Of a DNA stretch of 64,000 nucleotides, positions 24,646 to 38,189 are shown piece by piece (positions within the stretch are counted from its first letter, which is position 1; each line of letters starts with the position of its first letter). Origin of the DNA: Nageia nagi (taxonomy: Eukaryota > Pinophyta). The position numbers and the translations under genes are program-made. The notes beneath the pieces were generated by a model, which worked only from the letters and a program-made list of their open reading frames with translations, was not told the origin of the DNA and made no database searches. The stretch is taken from positions 18,910,001 to 18,974,000 of the forward strand of contig JBITNC010000002.1 of assembly GCA_050084985.1 (NCBI GenBank). The letters are read 5' to 3'.

Positions 24646-27539
24646 AACTAATTTTAAAATAATAAATATCCTTTTAAAAACACTCCATGTTCTTCCAACA
24701 TACCTTATTTTCTATGATTTAACATGTTATAATAAGAATATTCTTTTTTTTATTAATTCCAAATATTGATCTAATATTGATCTATGATTTGAAAATTTTA
24801 ATAATATCATTTTATAAAAAATTATGCAAGAAAAAATATTTCTATCTAATTCCTTATATATCAAAATTTATGGCCTCCAAACATTTTAATAAATAATGGA
24901 AAAAATATATATAAAATTTGAATTATCTCAATTATTGTACCATGTTTGTATAGTGCTATGTAAGCTCATCCAAATAACACCACATGATTCATTTATATAA
25001 TACTCAACTATCCAAGAAACTAATAAGTAGATAGGGAGTATGAAGGAATACAAAGCCTTACTACCCATTCATATCTCCTGGAGGATTTATACCATTTAAT
25101 TCTTAAATTATTTCAACATATCAACCATGCAAAGAAGGATGGTATGGATATATACTTGGGTAACTTATGTTCCTCATATTTATATATTTTAAGTATTTAT
25201 TAAATAAATTCCCTCTCATTGGGGAGACATGATCTAAAAATAGATCAATAAGGAATAATGGATTTCAATGTCAACCTTGCTCCAATGCTAGCTCTAAGAT
25301 TCTTATAGAATTATGTATCAATATTATAACGGATAATGGAGAGAGGTGTTACCATTAACAAGGATAATTAGATAATTGAACTAACATATTATGTTTTATG
25401 AACCAGTTCCTAACCTATTGACCCAACTTAGGGAGCTCGATGTGACTATAACCCTATAGCAATAAGATAATTTGTAAAATTTGTATTCACCTATCCAAGT
25501 AAGCCATAGGCTTTTTGATCCAAGTAAGAATTAAGATAATATTTTCATGTTATTATTATGAAAGAGTGATTGCATTTGAAGTGTTAAGAACACCTTATTA
25601 GCAATAAGATAATTTGTAAAATTTGTATTTAAGGATCCAAGTAAGATATCAGCTTCTAGTGATTACAAATCAAAGATAGCAATAATAAAGATTTATCTAA
25701 AATATTACACCTTAAAAACCTTACACAATTTTTAATGGCTTATAGGACATTATCATAAGTTTATTAATTATAATATTAAGATTATTGCTCCCTGCATTTC
25801 TATTCTTCCAAAAAAATCATTTACATAGATGATAATAGTTGAGAAATTATTTGAATAATTAAAACTTTTATTTCCATAATAAATTTTGTAATGTTATGCT
25901 TTTTTAAAATATTTAAATCTTAAAGCGATGTATAGAGAAAAAAAATATTACACATATTATAAATAATAAATATTTTTTCATCTAAAAACGTAAGAATGAT
26001 CAATAGTGATACAATAATTTTAAATTTAGGGCACAAAATAAATCTAGCAATACAAAGGAAATATTAATCATAGATTCAACATACATTCATATCAAACCCA
26101 TAATTTAATTTCATTAATATTGTATGTTTGCAAAAAAATTAAATATTAGTTTATTGTTAAAAGGGTCATATGTTTACATGAGTAGAATATAAAACATATC
26201 ATTTTTATATTTTTTATTGCTAAACTCTAAACCATTTTTTTTTTATTATTATTTTCTCATTTTAGAATCAGATATATGTAAATGATATTCACTTATAACC
26301 ACTTTATTTATTTTTCTATAGGTTTTATCAATTAATTTTATAATTATATACATGCTATAGTATTTTTACACAAAAGAAAGAATGAAAAAACTTTCAAGAA
26401 GCTCTATACAAAGATCTCTATAAAAAGAAATATTCCAAAAGAAATGAAAATAATTATCACCTAAGAATTAGGACTAGGATTGATGTTCATGATTATAAAG
26501 TTTGTAGCAAGGGATGAAAAGTTAATATATGAATTTAAGAAAGCAGTATTATAGAGGTGAAATAGAAGTGCATAAACCAAGAACCTATATTAAAGAATTT
26601 CAAGGATTGAATCAAAATTTGAGAAATTCTAAGGACTTGACATAATATCAAAAATAGCATACTAAAAGAGGACATGATATTGGAACTTGGAACCGTATCA
26701 AGAATTATGGTGAAATGGAGAGAGTATGGAAACTTATGAATGATGCATGGTCATAATGAAGATCATAATATGAAAGCATTACAATATTTTTAAAATTCTA
26801 AAAAATATTCAAACAAACATTTTCAAAAGAGAAGGGCATGTAATGATTTTATATTTAACCTATATTTGTTATGTCTTAAATTAACCATATTAATATTATA
26901 AATAATACCTTACAAATAAGATTATTTGCAATACTCATTATAATCAATAGAAAATCATGTATTCATTTATCAATTTCAATAGTTGAAAATTACCTCCTTA
27001 ATTTATTGGGACATTTATTAATTGAAATTTTGAATTCAATTATAACAAGATATGATTTATTTAACTTTATTGGATGGTTTTCCTCCTTTCAATGCTCTTT
27101 TATGTATTAATGAATTCATTCTATATACTATTTCCTATTAAAAGTTTTCTAATCATTAGAATTTTAAAATCTAAATAATAAAATTTTAAGAAATATATAA
27201 TTATATTCAATATTTTTTTACTGAATAAAAAAAAAAATTATTTTCTTATTTTGTGTGGCAAACGAGCTATATAAAAATTTATTACTCTTCTGCATTGCAT
27301 GCTTCAAAGCAAAAAAGATAAGCATCTTACAATTTAGTAATTTTTAATTTTACCCATGAATGTCTTATATGTTGTATAAAACAAAAATTGATTCAACTAT
27401 GTAAAATAGTTTAATACCTCAAAAACTACTATCCCAATACTTTTTTTTGTCTTATTACAACTCACAAAATAATTATATTTTACCATTTTTAAGAAAGATC
27501 ATAAATTTTGAAAAAAACTGTAACCTAATGGTCAAGATG
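24646..27539. other. AT-rich intergenic stretch with a 30-bp direct repeat
   Basis: Probably begins with the continuation of the repeat interrupted by Copia A1. No gene is recognised. An identical 30-bp sequence starting TAGCAATAAGATAATTTG occurs at 25457 and 25599, 142 bp apart. The rest is low-complexity A/T sequence. Confidence 0.5.
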
Positions 27540-28156
27540 AGAGTTTTTATTTCATCAACTTATTCCGTCGCTAGTAGAACTCCATTCATAGATGTCTAAA
27601 CGTGCACGATAGAATTGATAACAACGCGGTTGTTTGAGTGTTTACTTCCATCTTATTATCCTGTTCCAGGTTGCATTATTATTTCGGACACAAGACACCA
27701 ACTATGTAACCGTTTCAAGTCATCAAAACTGGGAAACTGATGTGATGTTTTACAAGTAATAAATACATTCTCTATACTCTAAACTATTTTGAGCATAAAT
27801 TCCTGTACTGAATTTTGGATGCCCAAATTGTATTGAGTAGGTAAATTGCACTATATGTTGATAATAAATAATGATTGCAACCTTCGAATTTTCAATGAAT
27901 TTCGTGAGAGAATTGCATGCTTAAGAAGTTGCTCTCGCGATCAGACATAGACAACTAGGAAATGGTCTCGTTGCGAACGTGTAAAGTGCTCTACCCAGTC
28001 GGACGGTTAGTTACAGTGTAGTTTTAGTCGACCACCTACTATGTTTGAAACAAAGGCACTTGATAACTCACATAACTACCCTTCTTGCATTGTGTTGTTG
28101 CAACTACTGGATTGTATAGATAAAATGTATGGGACAAGGTAGGGGATGACAACTCG

Positions 28157-28164
28157 TATAAAGG
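28157..28164 (+). promoter_or_regulatory. TATA box in island 1
   Basis: TATAAAGG in otherwise mixed-composition sequence, followed by the pyrimidine-rich CTTCCTTCCTCCTC about 10 bp later. The aligned position in island 2 reads CAAAATAG (near 51798), so the box is not conserved there. Confidence 0.4.
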
Positions 28165-28734
28165 AAGCTTCCTTCCTCCTCAATGCAACAAATACCTTAA
28201 TATTAGTTTTGAGCTCTGACATCATCATTCGTCACCACTGTCATCTAGTTTTGTTAGCTGTAAATTGTCAATGCAGCAATAGAGAGATTTGAATATGGGC
28301 AACCCACATAGTCTTCGCTAGTTTTCTTAGAAGAGAAGCTAAGATTTAATTAAATCATTCTGCGTTGGTTTCTATTGTCTTGAGCTCTGGATTTATTTCG
28401 TTGTGTACATCCATGGGGTTTTGCATCGAATATAACTATGGCATCCCCATTGTGGACTGCTTGAAAAGGTTTTAAGAATGAAAATGGTTCTACTTATATT
28501 CATAAATCATAATTCTCCCATAAATAGACTTTTAGATATAATTAACTTCCAACCATCTTCTAAAATGAAGATAGGGTGTGGTAAGATTAAGGATGATAAT
28601 TTAATGGTTAAAATTGGTTGAGATTAGGTAAATGGATGGTTGAAGTTTATTGATAATTTTTTTCATATTTAATTAGTTTTAATATTTAATTATAATTATG
28701 TGATATTTATTATATATATTTTTATAATTTATAG

Positions 28735-28800
28735 TAATATATTATTATTATTATTATTATTATAAATGATATTTTTGTTATATATATATAATTTATAAAA
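28735..28800 (+). repeat. ATT and TA microsatellites
   Basis: About eight ATT units at 28737-28763, followed by a (TA)n run near 28780-28790. They lie in the diverged part of island 1. Confidence 0.8.
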
Positions 28801-29600
28801 ATATTTAAGATTGATATCTTTGATATTGTGTAGATATATATTTAAGATATCTAAATTAGTTAAAATAAATAAGTTTAATTTATAAGTTTTTTTATCGTTG
28901 AAGTCATCCTTGAGGGCATATTTCTTCGAGTTAGATTCAGTATCTTAGGGTTCTCTTCTATCAAAGTCACATAGGAGTCACACCTAGCCCCATCCACACC
29001 AGCATGGTCACCCACTATCTTTACTTTAGCATATCTGCATGATGTGAGGGGGGAGAGTTTTAAACATGAGGCCGCCCTTTATTAACTTGAGAGTTTTATT
29101 GCATTGCAATCCAACTCCTTTCACATATTTGGATTATAAGCAAATTTTAAACTAGTCCTTAATTCTAATTTATAGATTCAATAACATAGTTTAAAATTAA
29201 TGTAATATGGTAAAATATATGTAAAATAATGAAATAAATAAAAATAAGACATTAGTTTGATTGGTTGAAGATATGGTTGACTTTTTAAATTATTATTAGT
29301 AGATTGTAATTTAATTTGATTATAATAAAAATATTAGTTCATATTTTAGAACATTTGATATCTTAAGAAATTACAAAATATGTGATAATTTACGGTTTTA
29401 TTGGACATTTGATGTCCTTTAAATTCTACAATTTACACTTGTGACTCTAATATTTCAATTCCATTAAATTTAAGAGCTCTATCTATAGTACATTAACTTT
29501 ATAAGTAGTATGTGATATGAAAGAAAATATAGTTAATTGAAGGCTCATCTTAAGCTACATATATGATGGGGATAATAGCAAATCTAAATAGTGCTAAATG

Positions 29601-30890
29601 AGGAATTTTATATATTAAAAGAACATAAAAAATAGCTCTCATTTGGATAAAATTTGTAAATAAAAAAAATATCGTGAGTTGCAATGACAAAAAACTTGAA
29701 CAAGTGAAGGTTGTTGTAGGTTTATGATGAATCTTATACTAACAGCATAACTATTCTGAAGAGATAATCATGTTGAGATTCTAAGTTTCTAAATATAAAA
29801 TTAATATCATCTTATATAATTTGTAATTGGTATTTTCCTATCTAACATTATTTAAAATATAACTTAAATAGATCTCTATCTCAAAAGATATGATAATAAA
29901 TTATGTTTAATACCTAAAACTTCCAATGTGTGGATTATCTAATATCTTTGGTTGATGTTGAACATTCAATATCATATGCTTAAATGCATAAATAATTTTA
30001 ATATTAATCAAAATTATGCTCGTCTAATGTATGAAGGATAATTTATTAGATTAGCTTGGACACTTAAGATAGGATTTACATTAATATGTAAACCATTAAG
30101 ATTAGGTATGTAACAGTTCAATATATATAAGATGAAAAACTATTAAATATATTCATAAAATATTTTAAACAATCTAATAATTATTCATAATTATTGCAAA
30201 AACATATATATAAAAATGTATGGTAAAATTTATAAACTAAACATCAAATATTTGAAACGAGTAATGTATAGAAACATCTTAACATATTGTATAAGGAAGG
30301 ATTCACTTCAAAATAAATTGTTTGAGGGTCAAACCTCAAATGATCTAAGTATAATATAAAAATCCATTATTAGATGAATAACAACATGATTAATTATTTG
30401 ATGCTTAGATTATTAGATTAAGATTTATTTACTATTTTTTAACTAAACAATATTACCATGAACCTTTAATATATTAATCTTTATAACAAATATCTTTTCT
30501 ATTCTCAACCCACATAAGTAGCATAGTTATGTGCTACATGTTGGCCCATACATAACTCCATATATAAGGCATGTCATAACTCTTTATTTATGTATTGAAT
30601 GTATTAGTCTCACAAGAGTTACCCCTATACAATATAATATTATATTCACTCAGCCCTTATTTATCCTTTTATAATACCATGATACCCCCCTTTCAAATGG
30701 TTCATTCTCAAGCCATCAAATAGAAAATATTCAATACAACTCTTTCAATGTATGAGAATTTTTAATAACATTATTTATTTACATATGGTTACTTCATCTT
30801 GTTGATGTTCATTCGTGCATCCTCCTTTCCCAACATTTTTATGCCAAACAAAAAATGTAAATAGATATAATTAAAAGGATATTCATAAGT
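29601..30890. other. AT-rich intergenic stretch, nothing recognised
   Basis: Short stop-riddled frames only. No repeat boundary, RNA gene or family motif was seen. Confidence 0.5.
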
Positions 30891-30895
30891 TTTTG

Positions 30896-31255
30896 GAGGA
30901 TATTCTAAGCATACCTATCCTTGTACAAGTGGTTAATACCATTGAATCTAATCTTGGATAGTTTTTGGATGAGGTTCTAGGGATGTTTATTTTGGTACTG
31001 ATGTTTAATAGCATTGAACTTAGTTGTGGAGAGATTATGGATGAGGTTAAAGGAAAACCTACTCTCTAAAAGGTGGGTAACAATAATAAACTTATTCCTA
31101 AATGGATTTTATATGAGGTTTTGGCATACTTTTATTGTTATAAGTGGTTAACAATATTGAACTTACTCTTATTGGAATTTCAGATGAGGTTTTAGGAACA
31201 CCTATTTTGGTACAAGTGGCTCACAACATTGAACCTACTCTTAGATACTGTCGAG
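30896..31255 (+). repeat. 72-bp tandem repeat, about five units
   Basis: GATGAGGTT or close variants recur at 30968, 31040, 31112 and 31183, with an earlier degenerate unit near 30896. Each is followed by a GGAACACCTATTTTGGTACAAGTGG-like stretch and an AACATTGAACCTACTCTTA-like end. The period of 71-72 bp equals 24 codons. The last two units are read in the ORF that starts at 31144 and encode variants of DEVLGTPILVQV..NIEPTL. Earlier units contain stops. Confidence 0.65.
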
Positions 31256-31848
31256 TTGATGTGGATAGAAGAGACCTCCTGGTGATCAAGATGAAATTGC
31301 ATGAGATGGCTTGTAGAGAAGGCTTATGTGATAAAAGGTCCATGAAGATCCATGAAAAGTATCTTGATATAAATGAAGAGGAAACTAAGTTGGGATACTA
31401 TGTTTCAAGCTTTTACCAAATTACTCTCTTTATAATTTTTTTTAAGAGGAAGAATTTTGAGTTTTTTGTTGGTAATAAAGTCAAAAAGTCTTATAAAGGT
31501 CTTTGGAAACTTACTATGAAGGATCTACTCATGAGGCTATGGTCATGTGGAGAAACTCAATGGAGAGATTTTTCTCATTTAGATAAATTTGTCATCTCTT
31601 TCAAATTAGGAATACAGTCTTCAAAGGGTTTCCCTATGGTATTCTGTTCGATCTTACTATGTAATAATGGAGTGATCACATTTCAAAAAATTTTGTTATC
31701 AGTAAAGGAATTATTGACTTACTCTAATATTGTATTGTTAAATCTAGAAAATATCTTTGTGGCATTGGTTCATGGCATGGAGAAAGTTGATGTGAAGCAC
31801 TCTCATGGTCGAATCATATTAGTAGGGTCTAAAGGTATGGGAGTTTAG
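31144..31848 (+). CDS. Unidentified 234-codon ORF, possibly a relic
   Basis: The longest unassigned open frame in the window. It opens right after a TAA at 31141 with GTG; the first internal ATG is further in (about residue 50), so the true start or an upstream exon is unknown. The first 40 residues are made of the 24-residue tandem repeat. The rest is mixed: a charged segment (RSMKIHEKYLDINEEE), then hydrophobic and basic stretches. I see no catalytic motif, signal peptide or clear membrane helix. Readable peptide (DQVDLPPWFHSSPIGAFIDVSK) continues in frame past the TAG at 31846, which suggests a longer protein now broken by stops. It may be an old gene or transposon fragment. Confidence 0.3.
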   Translation: MVNNIELTLIGISDEVLGTPILVQVAHNIEPTLRYCRVDVDRRDLLVIKMKLHEMACREGLCDKRSMKIHEKYLDINEEETKLGYYVSSFYQITLFIIFFKRKNFEFFVGNKVKKSYKGLWKLTMKDLLMRLWSCGETQWRDFSHLDKFVISFKLGIQSSKGFPMVFCSILLCNNGVITFQKILLSVKELLTYSNIVLLNLENIFVALVHGMEKVDVKHSHGRIILVGSKGMGV

Positions 31849-33140
31849 GACCAAGTTGATCTTCCTCCTTGGTTCCATTCTAGCCCAATTGGGGCTTTCA
31901 TTGATGTATCCAAATAATACTTTGGGAAATATAACCTATGTGATGTGGATAAATGTAAATAAGGAGAAATGATCTATGGTATGGTGGGAGATCTTTGTTG
32001 ATCATGAGAGTGAGATTTTTCAAAGGAATCTTAAAGCAAGATGGTTGGGTTCATTTGTGTAATCTTCTTCTTACACAATTTTGCATTGCTTATTCATGCC
32101 ATAAAGATAAAATCCCTAATACATATTTAGGTGGAAATATATTTAAAAAAATTTAAATCATTGTAAGGGTGGAATACCATGGGTATGGGATAATTATCTT
32201 GTAAAATTTAGCACATCACTGAAGTGTGGAGAAGGACAATTATTTTAAGAAATTTTTTAGGTTTTATATATCTTTTGGGTTTTGTGAATGGGGGAGTTTT
32301 CCCCATAAGGTGATGATTGAAGCTATTTAAATATTTTATTATAAGCCTTGATAGTATCAATTATTTTATTATATATGTTTAGGTTTGATTTCATTTATGC
32401 TTGGTTTATTTAGGGATCACAATGATTCTATGAAAGATGTAATTTTTGATGTTTTGGGATTGATTATTGTAATTACATAAATTTATTTTATATAATCATC
32501 TAAATCATTATATTATAATTATCAATTTATTTTATTTATCATATTATTATCAATATTATAATCATCATAATCTATAATAGTGGACTAATTTGTATCTTGT
32601 TTATAGGTAAAACGAGGCCCAAGGTATTAGAGCTAATCAAAGGAGTGGGTTACATCATCAAGTTTCTTATACAACTAATATCCACATAATTTCACTATCA
32701 AGATCTAGATTTGGATAACATATTCTAATCTTGATAGTGGCATACTCCCTTTAGATATTTCTCAACACTATCTTATGAAGATTGGAATTTGGATACTTTG
32801 ACTATATTATATGATAGTTCATTTCTAAAGGACTAATAAGTTATGATTTTTATGGTATGTTTTTCAAGTTTTCCTTAATACATATCATATTTTATTTCAT
32901 TCATAATAGGTAAGTACATAAGGTAAGTATTCAAATATCTATCTTCATAGGGTTTATCTTATTTCTTGTTTAATTCCACTTACTTCCACTAGTATTTATC
33001 TTTGGCCATTTCAATCTAATTAGGTTTTTGGACTATTTAATTACTTCAATTCTAAATTTTTATATCCTACACAATCATGAATCCAATGTGAATCAAACAC
33101 AAAAATATGGATAAAATATACCATTTATTATATTTACAAA
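31849..33140. other. Intergenic stretch, nothing firm recognised
   Basis: The first 300 bp may be decayed continuation of the preceding ORF. Beyond that, low-complexity A/T sequence with no recognisable gene. Confidence 0.45.
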
Positions 33141-33149
33141 ATCTCTAAA

Positions 33150-33480
33150 GGCCATTCTTGATGAGCAAATTGCAAAAGAATCTTATTATAATATTACCAA
33201 AGAAACAAAAATTTAATTTGATTACAAACCTTCATGGTATTATCAAAATTGTTATTTTAATTTTCATTAAGAAATGGATCATATAATAAATACATGTGGT
33301 ATATTAAGAGGAAAACTCCTATAGCTCATCAAGAGTGATTCATATGAGTATCCTTATAAAAAAGAGACTAATGAGAAGTAGATTAATATTATATTTAATA
33401 AAGAAATTTTTTAGATATAACAAGAGGAAGACCACAAAAAGGAAGTTATTGATCTAATTAAATCCTTTAAAAAAGAGCTT
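33150..33480 (+). pseudogene. Possible Ty3/Gypsy Gag C-terminal relic
   Basis: A plus-strand frame from about 33215 reads FDYKPSWYYQNCYFNFH, a stop, then EMDHIINTCGILRGKLL, a stop, and LIKSDSY. The arrangement C-Y/F-x-FH-x3-(G/D)H-x4-C-x2-L(R/K)-x3-L-x2-LI fits the end of plant Gypsy Gag, as in the relic at 7.74 kb. Several stops are present. Weak but specific; no neighbouring protease or RT was seen. Confidence 0.35.
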
Positions 33481-33489
33481 CCTAAAGAT

Positions 33490-34360
33490 ATTATAAGTTA
33501 CAACTTGTAAGATCAATTGAGGAATACACAAATTATAAGAATCTAAATTAGGAAAAGTATATTTTTACTCAAATATGTTAAATATAAATATAAATATACA
33601 CCAAGAAAAATTGGATTTTTAATATATGGTTCAAATTATGCTTATATAATAGTCCAAAAATCATCCAATGATTCCCTAAGGTTGGATGTCATAATACAAG
33701 CTTATATCTCAAGTACAATAGCCCAAAGGCTAGATGTCTGACTTAAAATATCAAATTCACCACTAAACAAAGTTAATCCATATAATATGACTAATGTAAC
33801 ATAACTAGGAAATCAAAAGCTGATATTTGATATGATGAAATGATAAAACACTCTCTCAAGAATTGTTGATGCTCCATTGAAGTCTCTTTCCATTATTTAA
33901 AATGAAGTAGAAGTATGGCCTTAAAATACAATCAAATTAGACTTAGATTTTTCATCCTTAACTTAAGGTATTAGGGGTGTTTCCAACCTACAAACCAAAT
34001 ATTTGACTTTATGAAAAGACTTTGAAGTATACAAACTATCAAATGGTAAAATATGCCTCTTTAATGTCATGAAATCCTTTCATATAGATGGATTTCTCAC
34101 TAGATTCCTAAATTTCACCTAGGAATCACACACTAGTTTATCGTCTTACTTATAAGTCCATGGGTTGCTCTTGAGATCATCATAATTACCTCTTTGGATA
34201 ATCACAAGCATGTATAATTCTAATAAACACTCATAATTATCTCTATGATGGAGACATATAACATTAGAGCTTATAATTGGTCCTTTAGAGCCATAAGTAT
34301 CCTATCCAAAATTCATCAATACATCATCCTCAAGAATAATTACATATATTTCATGTACTC
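33490..34360. other. AT-rich stretch, nothing recognised
   Basis: No ORF of note and no element boundary. Confidence 0.5.
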
Positions 34361-34365
34361 TTCCT

Positions 34366-34650
34366 AAATATCAAACCACTCTTAATTATTACAAATATAT
34401 ATTATTTCATGATATACACTTTCTAAGGAAAGGTTTCACACTTCCAATGGACCCCGCATAGTGTTTAAGTATCTAAATAAATACAATATTCATTTAGGAT
34501 ATCACAAGTCCACCCTTCCTAAAAAAAATTTCCCTCTAATAATTAAAATCTCCATTTGTTGCAATAAAATCTCCAAGGTCTTCCACATGTTAAAATAATA
34601 TATCATTTATTCCAAAAATACCATTAAGTTCCATACATATGGGTGAAAGC
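34366..34650 (+). repeat. Dispersed direct repeat, left copy
   Basis: Pairs with 36585-36866 in the same orientation. Shared blocks include CAAA(C/T)CACTC.TAATTATTA, a CACATAGTGT/CGCATAGTGT core, AATACAATATT, TTTAGGATATCA and AATAAAATCT. The copies are about 2.2 kb apart and might be the LTRs of a small decayed element, but TG/CA ends and a primer-binding site were not found. Confidence 0.55.
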
Positions 34651-36584
34651 AAAAAATTATGTCCACTTAAAGTGGAAGTCTTAGGACATAAACTCAGTAG
34701 TAGAAAAATTAAGATCTCATTAGAAAATACATCAAGATCCTAAGTTTGGTATCATATTAGGATATTGAACCTAAATTAATGTTAGGATACTTATTTAGGT
34801 TTTGTATCATAATAAAGATTTAGATCCCAACTTTGGAAACAAAAATATTATTTAGGATATCATAGAGCTCATTCTCTGGAATTTGTAGTCCCTAAACCCT
34901 TGGATTCCATGAGTTGTAAATAAACATTAGACTCCCTATTTTTATTATGTTCATGCCCCCCATATATGGTTATTTTTGGTGAGCTCTCTCAAGGTAAGCT
35001 CCAGTAACCATCACCCTTAAGTTTTTTATATAGCTTGCAAATTTAGGGTTTAACTAAGTTTCTTTTTTATTCTTGGGATATGAGAGTTTATATATTTTGT
35101 AACATGAATTCTATAGAATATGAAATCCATTTTGAATCAAGTAAATTCTTTTTAATTAATCCCTTTTGGTACTTATCACAATGTATATATTTTAAATTTT
35201 ATCAATTAGAAATGGTAAAAATGCTTTAGATAACACCAAAACCTTTCTATTGTAATCCCTCCAATTGTAGTTGGATACCATAAATTTTTATACTTGCATT
35301 ACTCAGGTGATCTACCTTATTTGAGAATAGGTAAGAATTATTAATCTTGAACTTTAATAGTTTTACTATGCAAAACCCAATCCTTTACTTAAGTCTAATG
35401 TGAATAATACATATATCCTTAATCTTATCCTTGACCACCCTCTATTATTATACTATACACATACCAAGTAGATTACAAAAATTTAAAATAATTTCAAAAA
35501 TATATGGGATAGAAAATACCACCAACATGCCCACAACCTTTAGCATCATAATCATCTTCTTTATCAAACACCTCTACATAATTATCACCTCCCACTAGCA
35601 CCATTATACTCAATACACCCCTATGTAATCCATCCCACATAAGAAGCCTTGAATTGAGTAACCTTCTAGTATTTCAACTACCAAAAACCTAGCCCCAAAA
35701 AACAAAATAAACCTCTTCCACTACTCATATATCCTCATCTAATAAATAAAATAAAATAAAATTATATTAGGTATACCCTTCAAGATTTCCATTACCACCA
35801 CATAAGAGGTAAAATGTCAAAATACCTACTACATCTCTTTCACTAGCAACCTTAAGGTTCACATATCCAAAATACTTAGTAGATGGGGTGCAAGCTTCAT
35901 CCATTAGAATTGGCTCCTCTCTAATTGCAAAATAGTTAGGAATGGTAATTACACCATCTACTTCATATGGAATAAAAAAATAAAAGATATAATTTCATCA
36001 CTCAACATTAATTCAATGATAATTTGTGGAACTATAGCAATCTTGATTGATTCAAAAACCCATAGACAAAGTTTCATACCCATTGGATTATCTTTTTTTT
36101 TTGTATGATGAGTGGTGTGTATATTAAGAACTACATTACTTTTGCAAGCTTAGTAGCTTTTATACAAATACCAATGATAAGCCAAGTTATATACATAATA
36201 AAAATGATAGCATATTTATTTCCATGGTGATCTCAATATCAAATCCATCTTCTTTGATCACCTCACTAACCATAGAAACTACATCTAGTATTATTGATTC
36301 CACTTTCATAATATAGATTATAGTATCATTATCACCCCTTTCACAACTCACACCACTATGATTAGGAGCACCATATCTATAAATATTGATTCCCTTCGCT
36401 ATGGTTGATTTTTTGTTATGTAAATTCTTATTTATGTGTTGATTCTCCTTTAATCAACCTTCTCATACTACCATATTCATTTCTTATACATCTTATAAAA
36501 TCCAAATGTTGTGAATAATTTTTAGAGTACAATATTTGTTATATTATTCACTTCTTTCATGTTTTGCAAACACAAATATATGAA
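34651..36584. other. Sequence between the direct repeats, no gene recognised
   Basis: No ORF carries a recognisable motif. An A-rich AAATAAAATAAAATAAAATT microsatellite lies near 35743-35762. Confidence 0.45.
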
Positions 36585-36866
36585 ATCTATCAAATCACTC
36601 CTAATTATTATAAAGATATATTACTTCATGCTAGATGATTTCTAAAGGAATGCATCATACTTGTAATGGACTCCACATAGTGTCTAAGTGTAAAAATGAA
36701 TACAATATTAATTTAGGATATCATAAGTTTACCATTCCTAAAATTTCTTACTCTTAAGCAATTACAATATTCATTTATCACAATAAAATCTTCAAAGTAT
36801 TCAATATCTTAAAATATTATCTTAAAAATATCCTTTGATTAAAAAACATCATCAATATCCATACAT
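36585..36866 (+). repeat. Dispersed direct repeat, right copy
   Basis: Partner of 34366-34650. A further partial copy of the sequence preceding it (GTTTTG.AAA.A.A.ATATATGAAAT.TA..AAATCA) recurs about 400 bp downstream, near 36970-37010. Confidence 0.55.
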
Positions 36867-37019
36867 GTTTCATATTGAGATGTTGTCTTCCATTTGGCAA
36901 CATCAAGATCCATATATGCTATGAATAATTTATGAAGTATTATCTTTATCATATTATCTAGAAATCTATTATGTTTTGTAAATAAACATATATGAAATAT
37001 ACCAAATCATTCTTAACAA

Positions 37020-38180
37020 GTTCATCTATGATAGTATTAGTAAAAATAGTCCCAAGTATCATGAAAATTATCTCCTTATCCCACCTTAGATGTACCATCT
37101 CATGCAACATTCTAAGCTCATCAAAAATTTGAAATTCATGTGACGAAGCAACTCTTATTACCCTTATAAATGTAACAAATAATGGGAAATCATATTTGAA
37201 GTAAGATTAAATTTAAGATAGCCCAAAAAAAAGTCCACCAAATGTCAATAGCAATCCTACACTTCATGGGTATGGGTGGGTGCATGAAGATGAGTCCACA
37301 CAAAGAGGAAGTCTTCCAAGAAGATGAGACTAATTTTCAAATTATTTTGTTTTTTAATAAATTTTATTTTTTATGATTATTTTAAAAAACATTATATAGA
37401 GACAACAAATAGAAAATTCTCAACAAAAATTTTAAGAAGTTTAAAAAAAATGGATAAGTTTAGGTCAAATTATGCATGCTAGACACAAGGAGTTTTCAAA
37501 ACAACAATAAAGATCAATTCAAAATTAATAATATACAAATTCATGAAAACATTATATAAAAATATTCAATACAAGCTTAAATGTATTAGGTATCTTTTTA
37601 CAAAAGGATTTTAAAAAATACTTTCATTTAGGTCAAATTATGCTTGTTGGACATGTGCATGGTATGATCCTAAAATAGTATATTTTCAAAAGTGGTTTCT
37701 ACTCATCCTTATAAATTTGTATTTTTATTATTTGGATATTATAATAAATTACATATTTGAAAGTTAGACTTGGAGCACTACATTTTTTCCTTAGTAATCT
37801 TTTTCAAGATTCCATGTCTAAGTGCTTCAAATTTTGAGATTATTTGTGACAAAATTTGAAAATTAAGGAACACTTCCATTTTTTACCATAAATTGGACCC
37901 AACTTTCATTAACCCATATGTTAGTCCCTTGCATAGAACTAATAGTCCTTCAATTCTCACCAAGCATAGTAGTCAATATATTATTAAATGGATTCCTAGA
38001 ATTTATAAAAAATGTAGTCCATGATGGGCAAACAACAAAACCTACATTAACCTCTAAAAATGTAACAATATTCCTCACTTCAATATTTTTGCGTGGATAT
38101 AGTGAAATCATTATTCCAAATTGAACATTATCCCAAAACATAATGGAAATTTTAGTCTTAAGTGTGTAACCTAGTTTATT
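37020..38180. other. Intergenic stretch, nothing firm recognised
   Basis: Overlapping open frames on both strands at 37918-38141 are shadows of each other. Neither has a motif I can name. Confidence 0.45.
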
Positions 38181-38189
38181 TTATCATAG

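Larger units (their letters stand above)
27540..29600 (+). other. Gene-like island, copy 1 (homologous to 51100-53065)
   Basis: A block of about 2 kb, less AT-rich than its surroundings, aligning co-linearly with 51.1-53.07 kb at what looks like roughly 70-75% identity. Conserved stretches include GAGC(A/G)TAAATTCCT near 27791, the region around 27950-28170, and GTGGACTGCTTGAA near 28454. It contains a TATA box at 28157, a leader with several short ATG frames, and an ATG at 28412 opening 17 sense codons to a GT splice-donor-like AAAAG/GTTTTA at 28469. No long ORF is present, and no downstream exon is recognised in the next 10 kb. It could be a 5' end of a gene with very long introns, a noncoding-RNA gene or an old gene fragment. 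Confidence 0.5.

Noticed and set aside
27960-28020. tRNA-like D-arm sequence (GGGTAGAGCACTT) on the minus strand of island 1
   Set aside because: No acceptor stem, no GGTTCGANTCC B box and no conserved anticodon arm in island 2; resemblance is limited to one arm.
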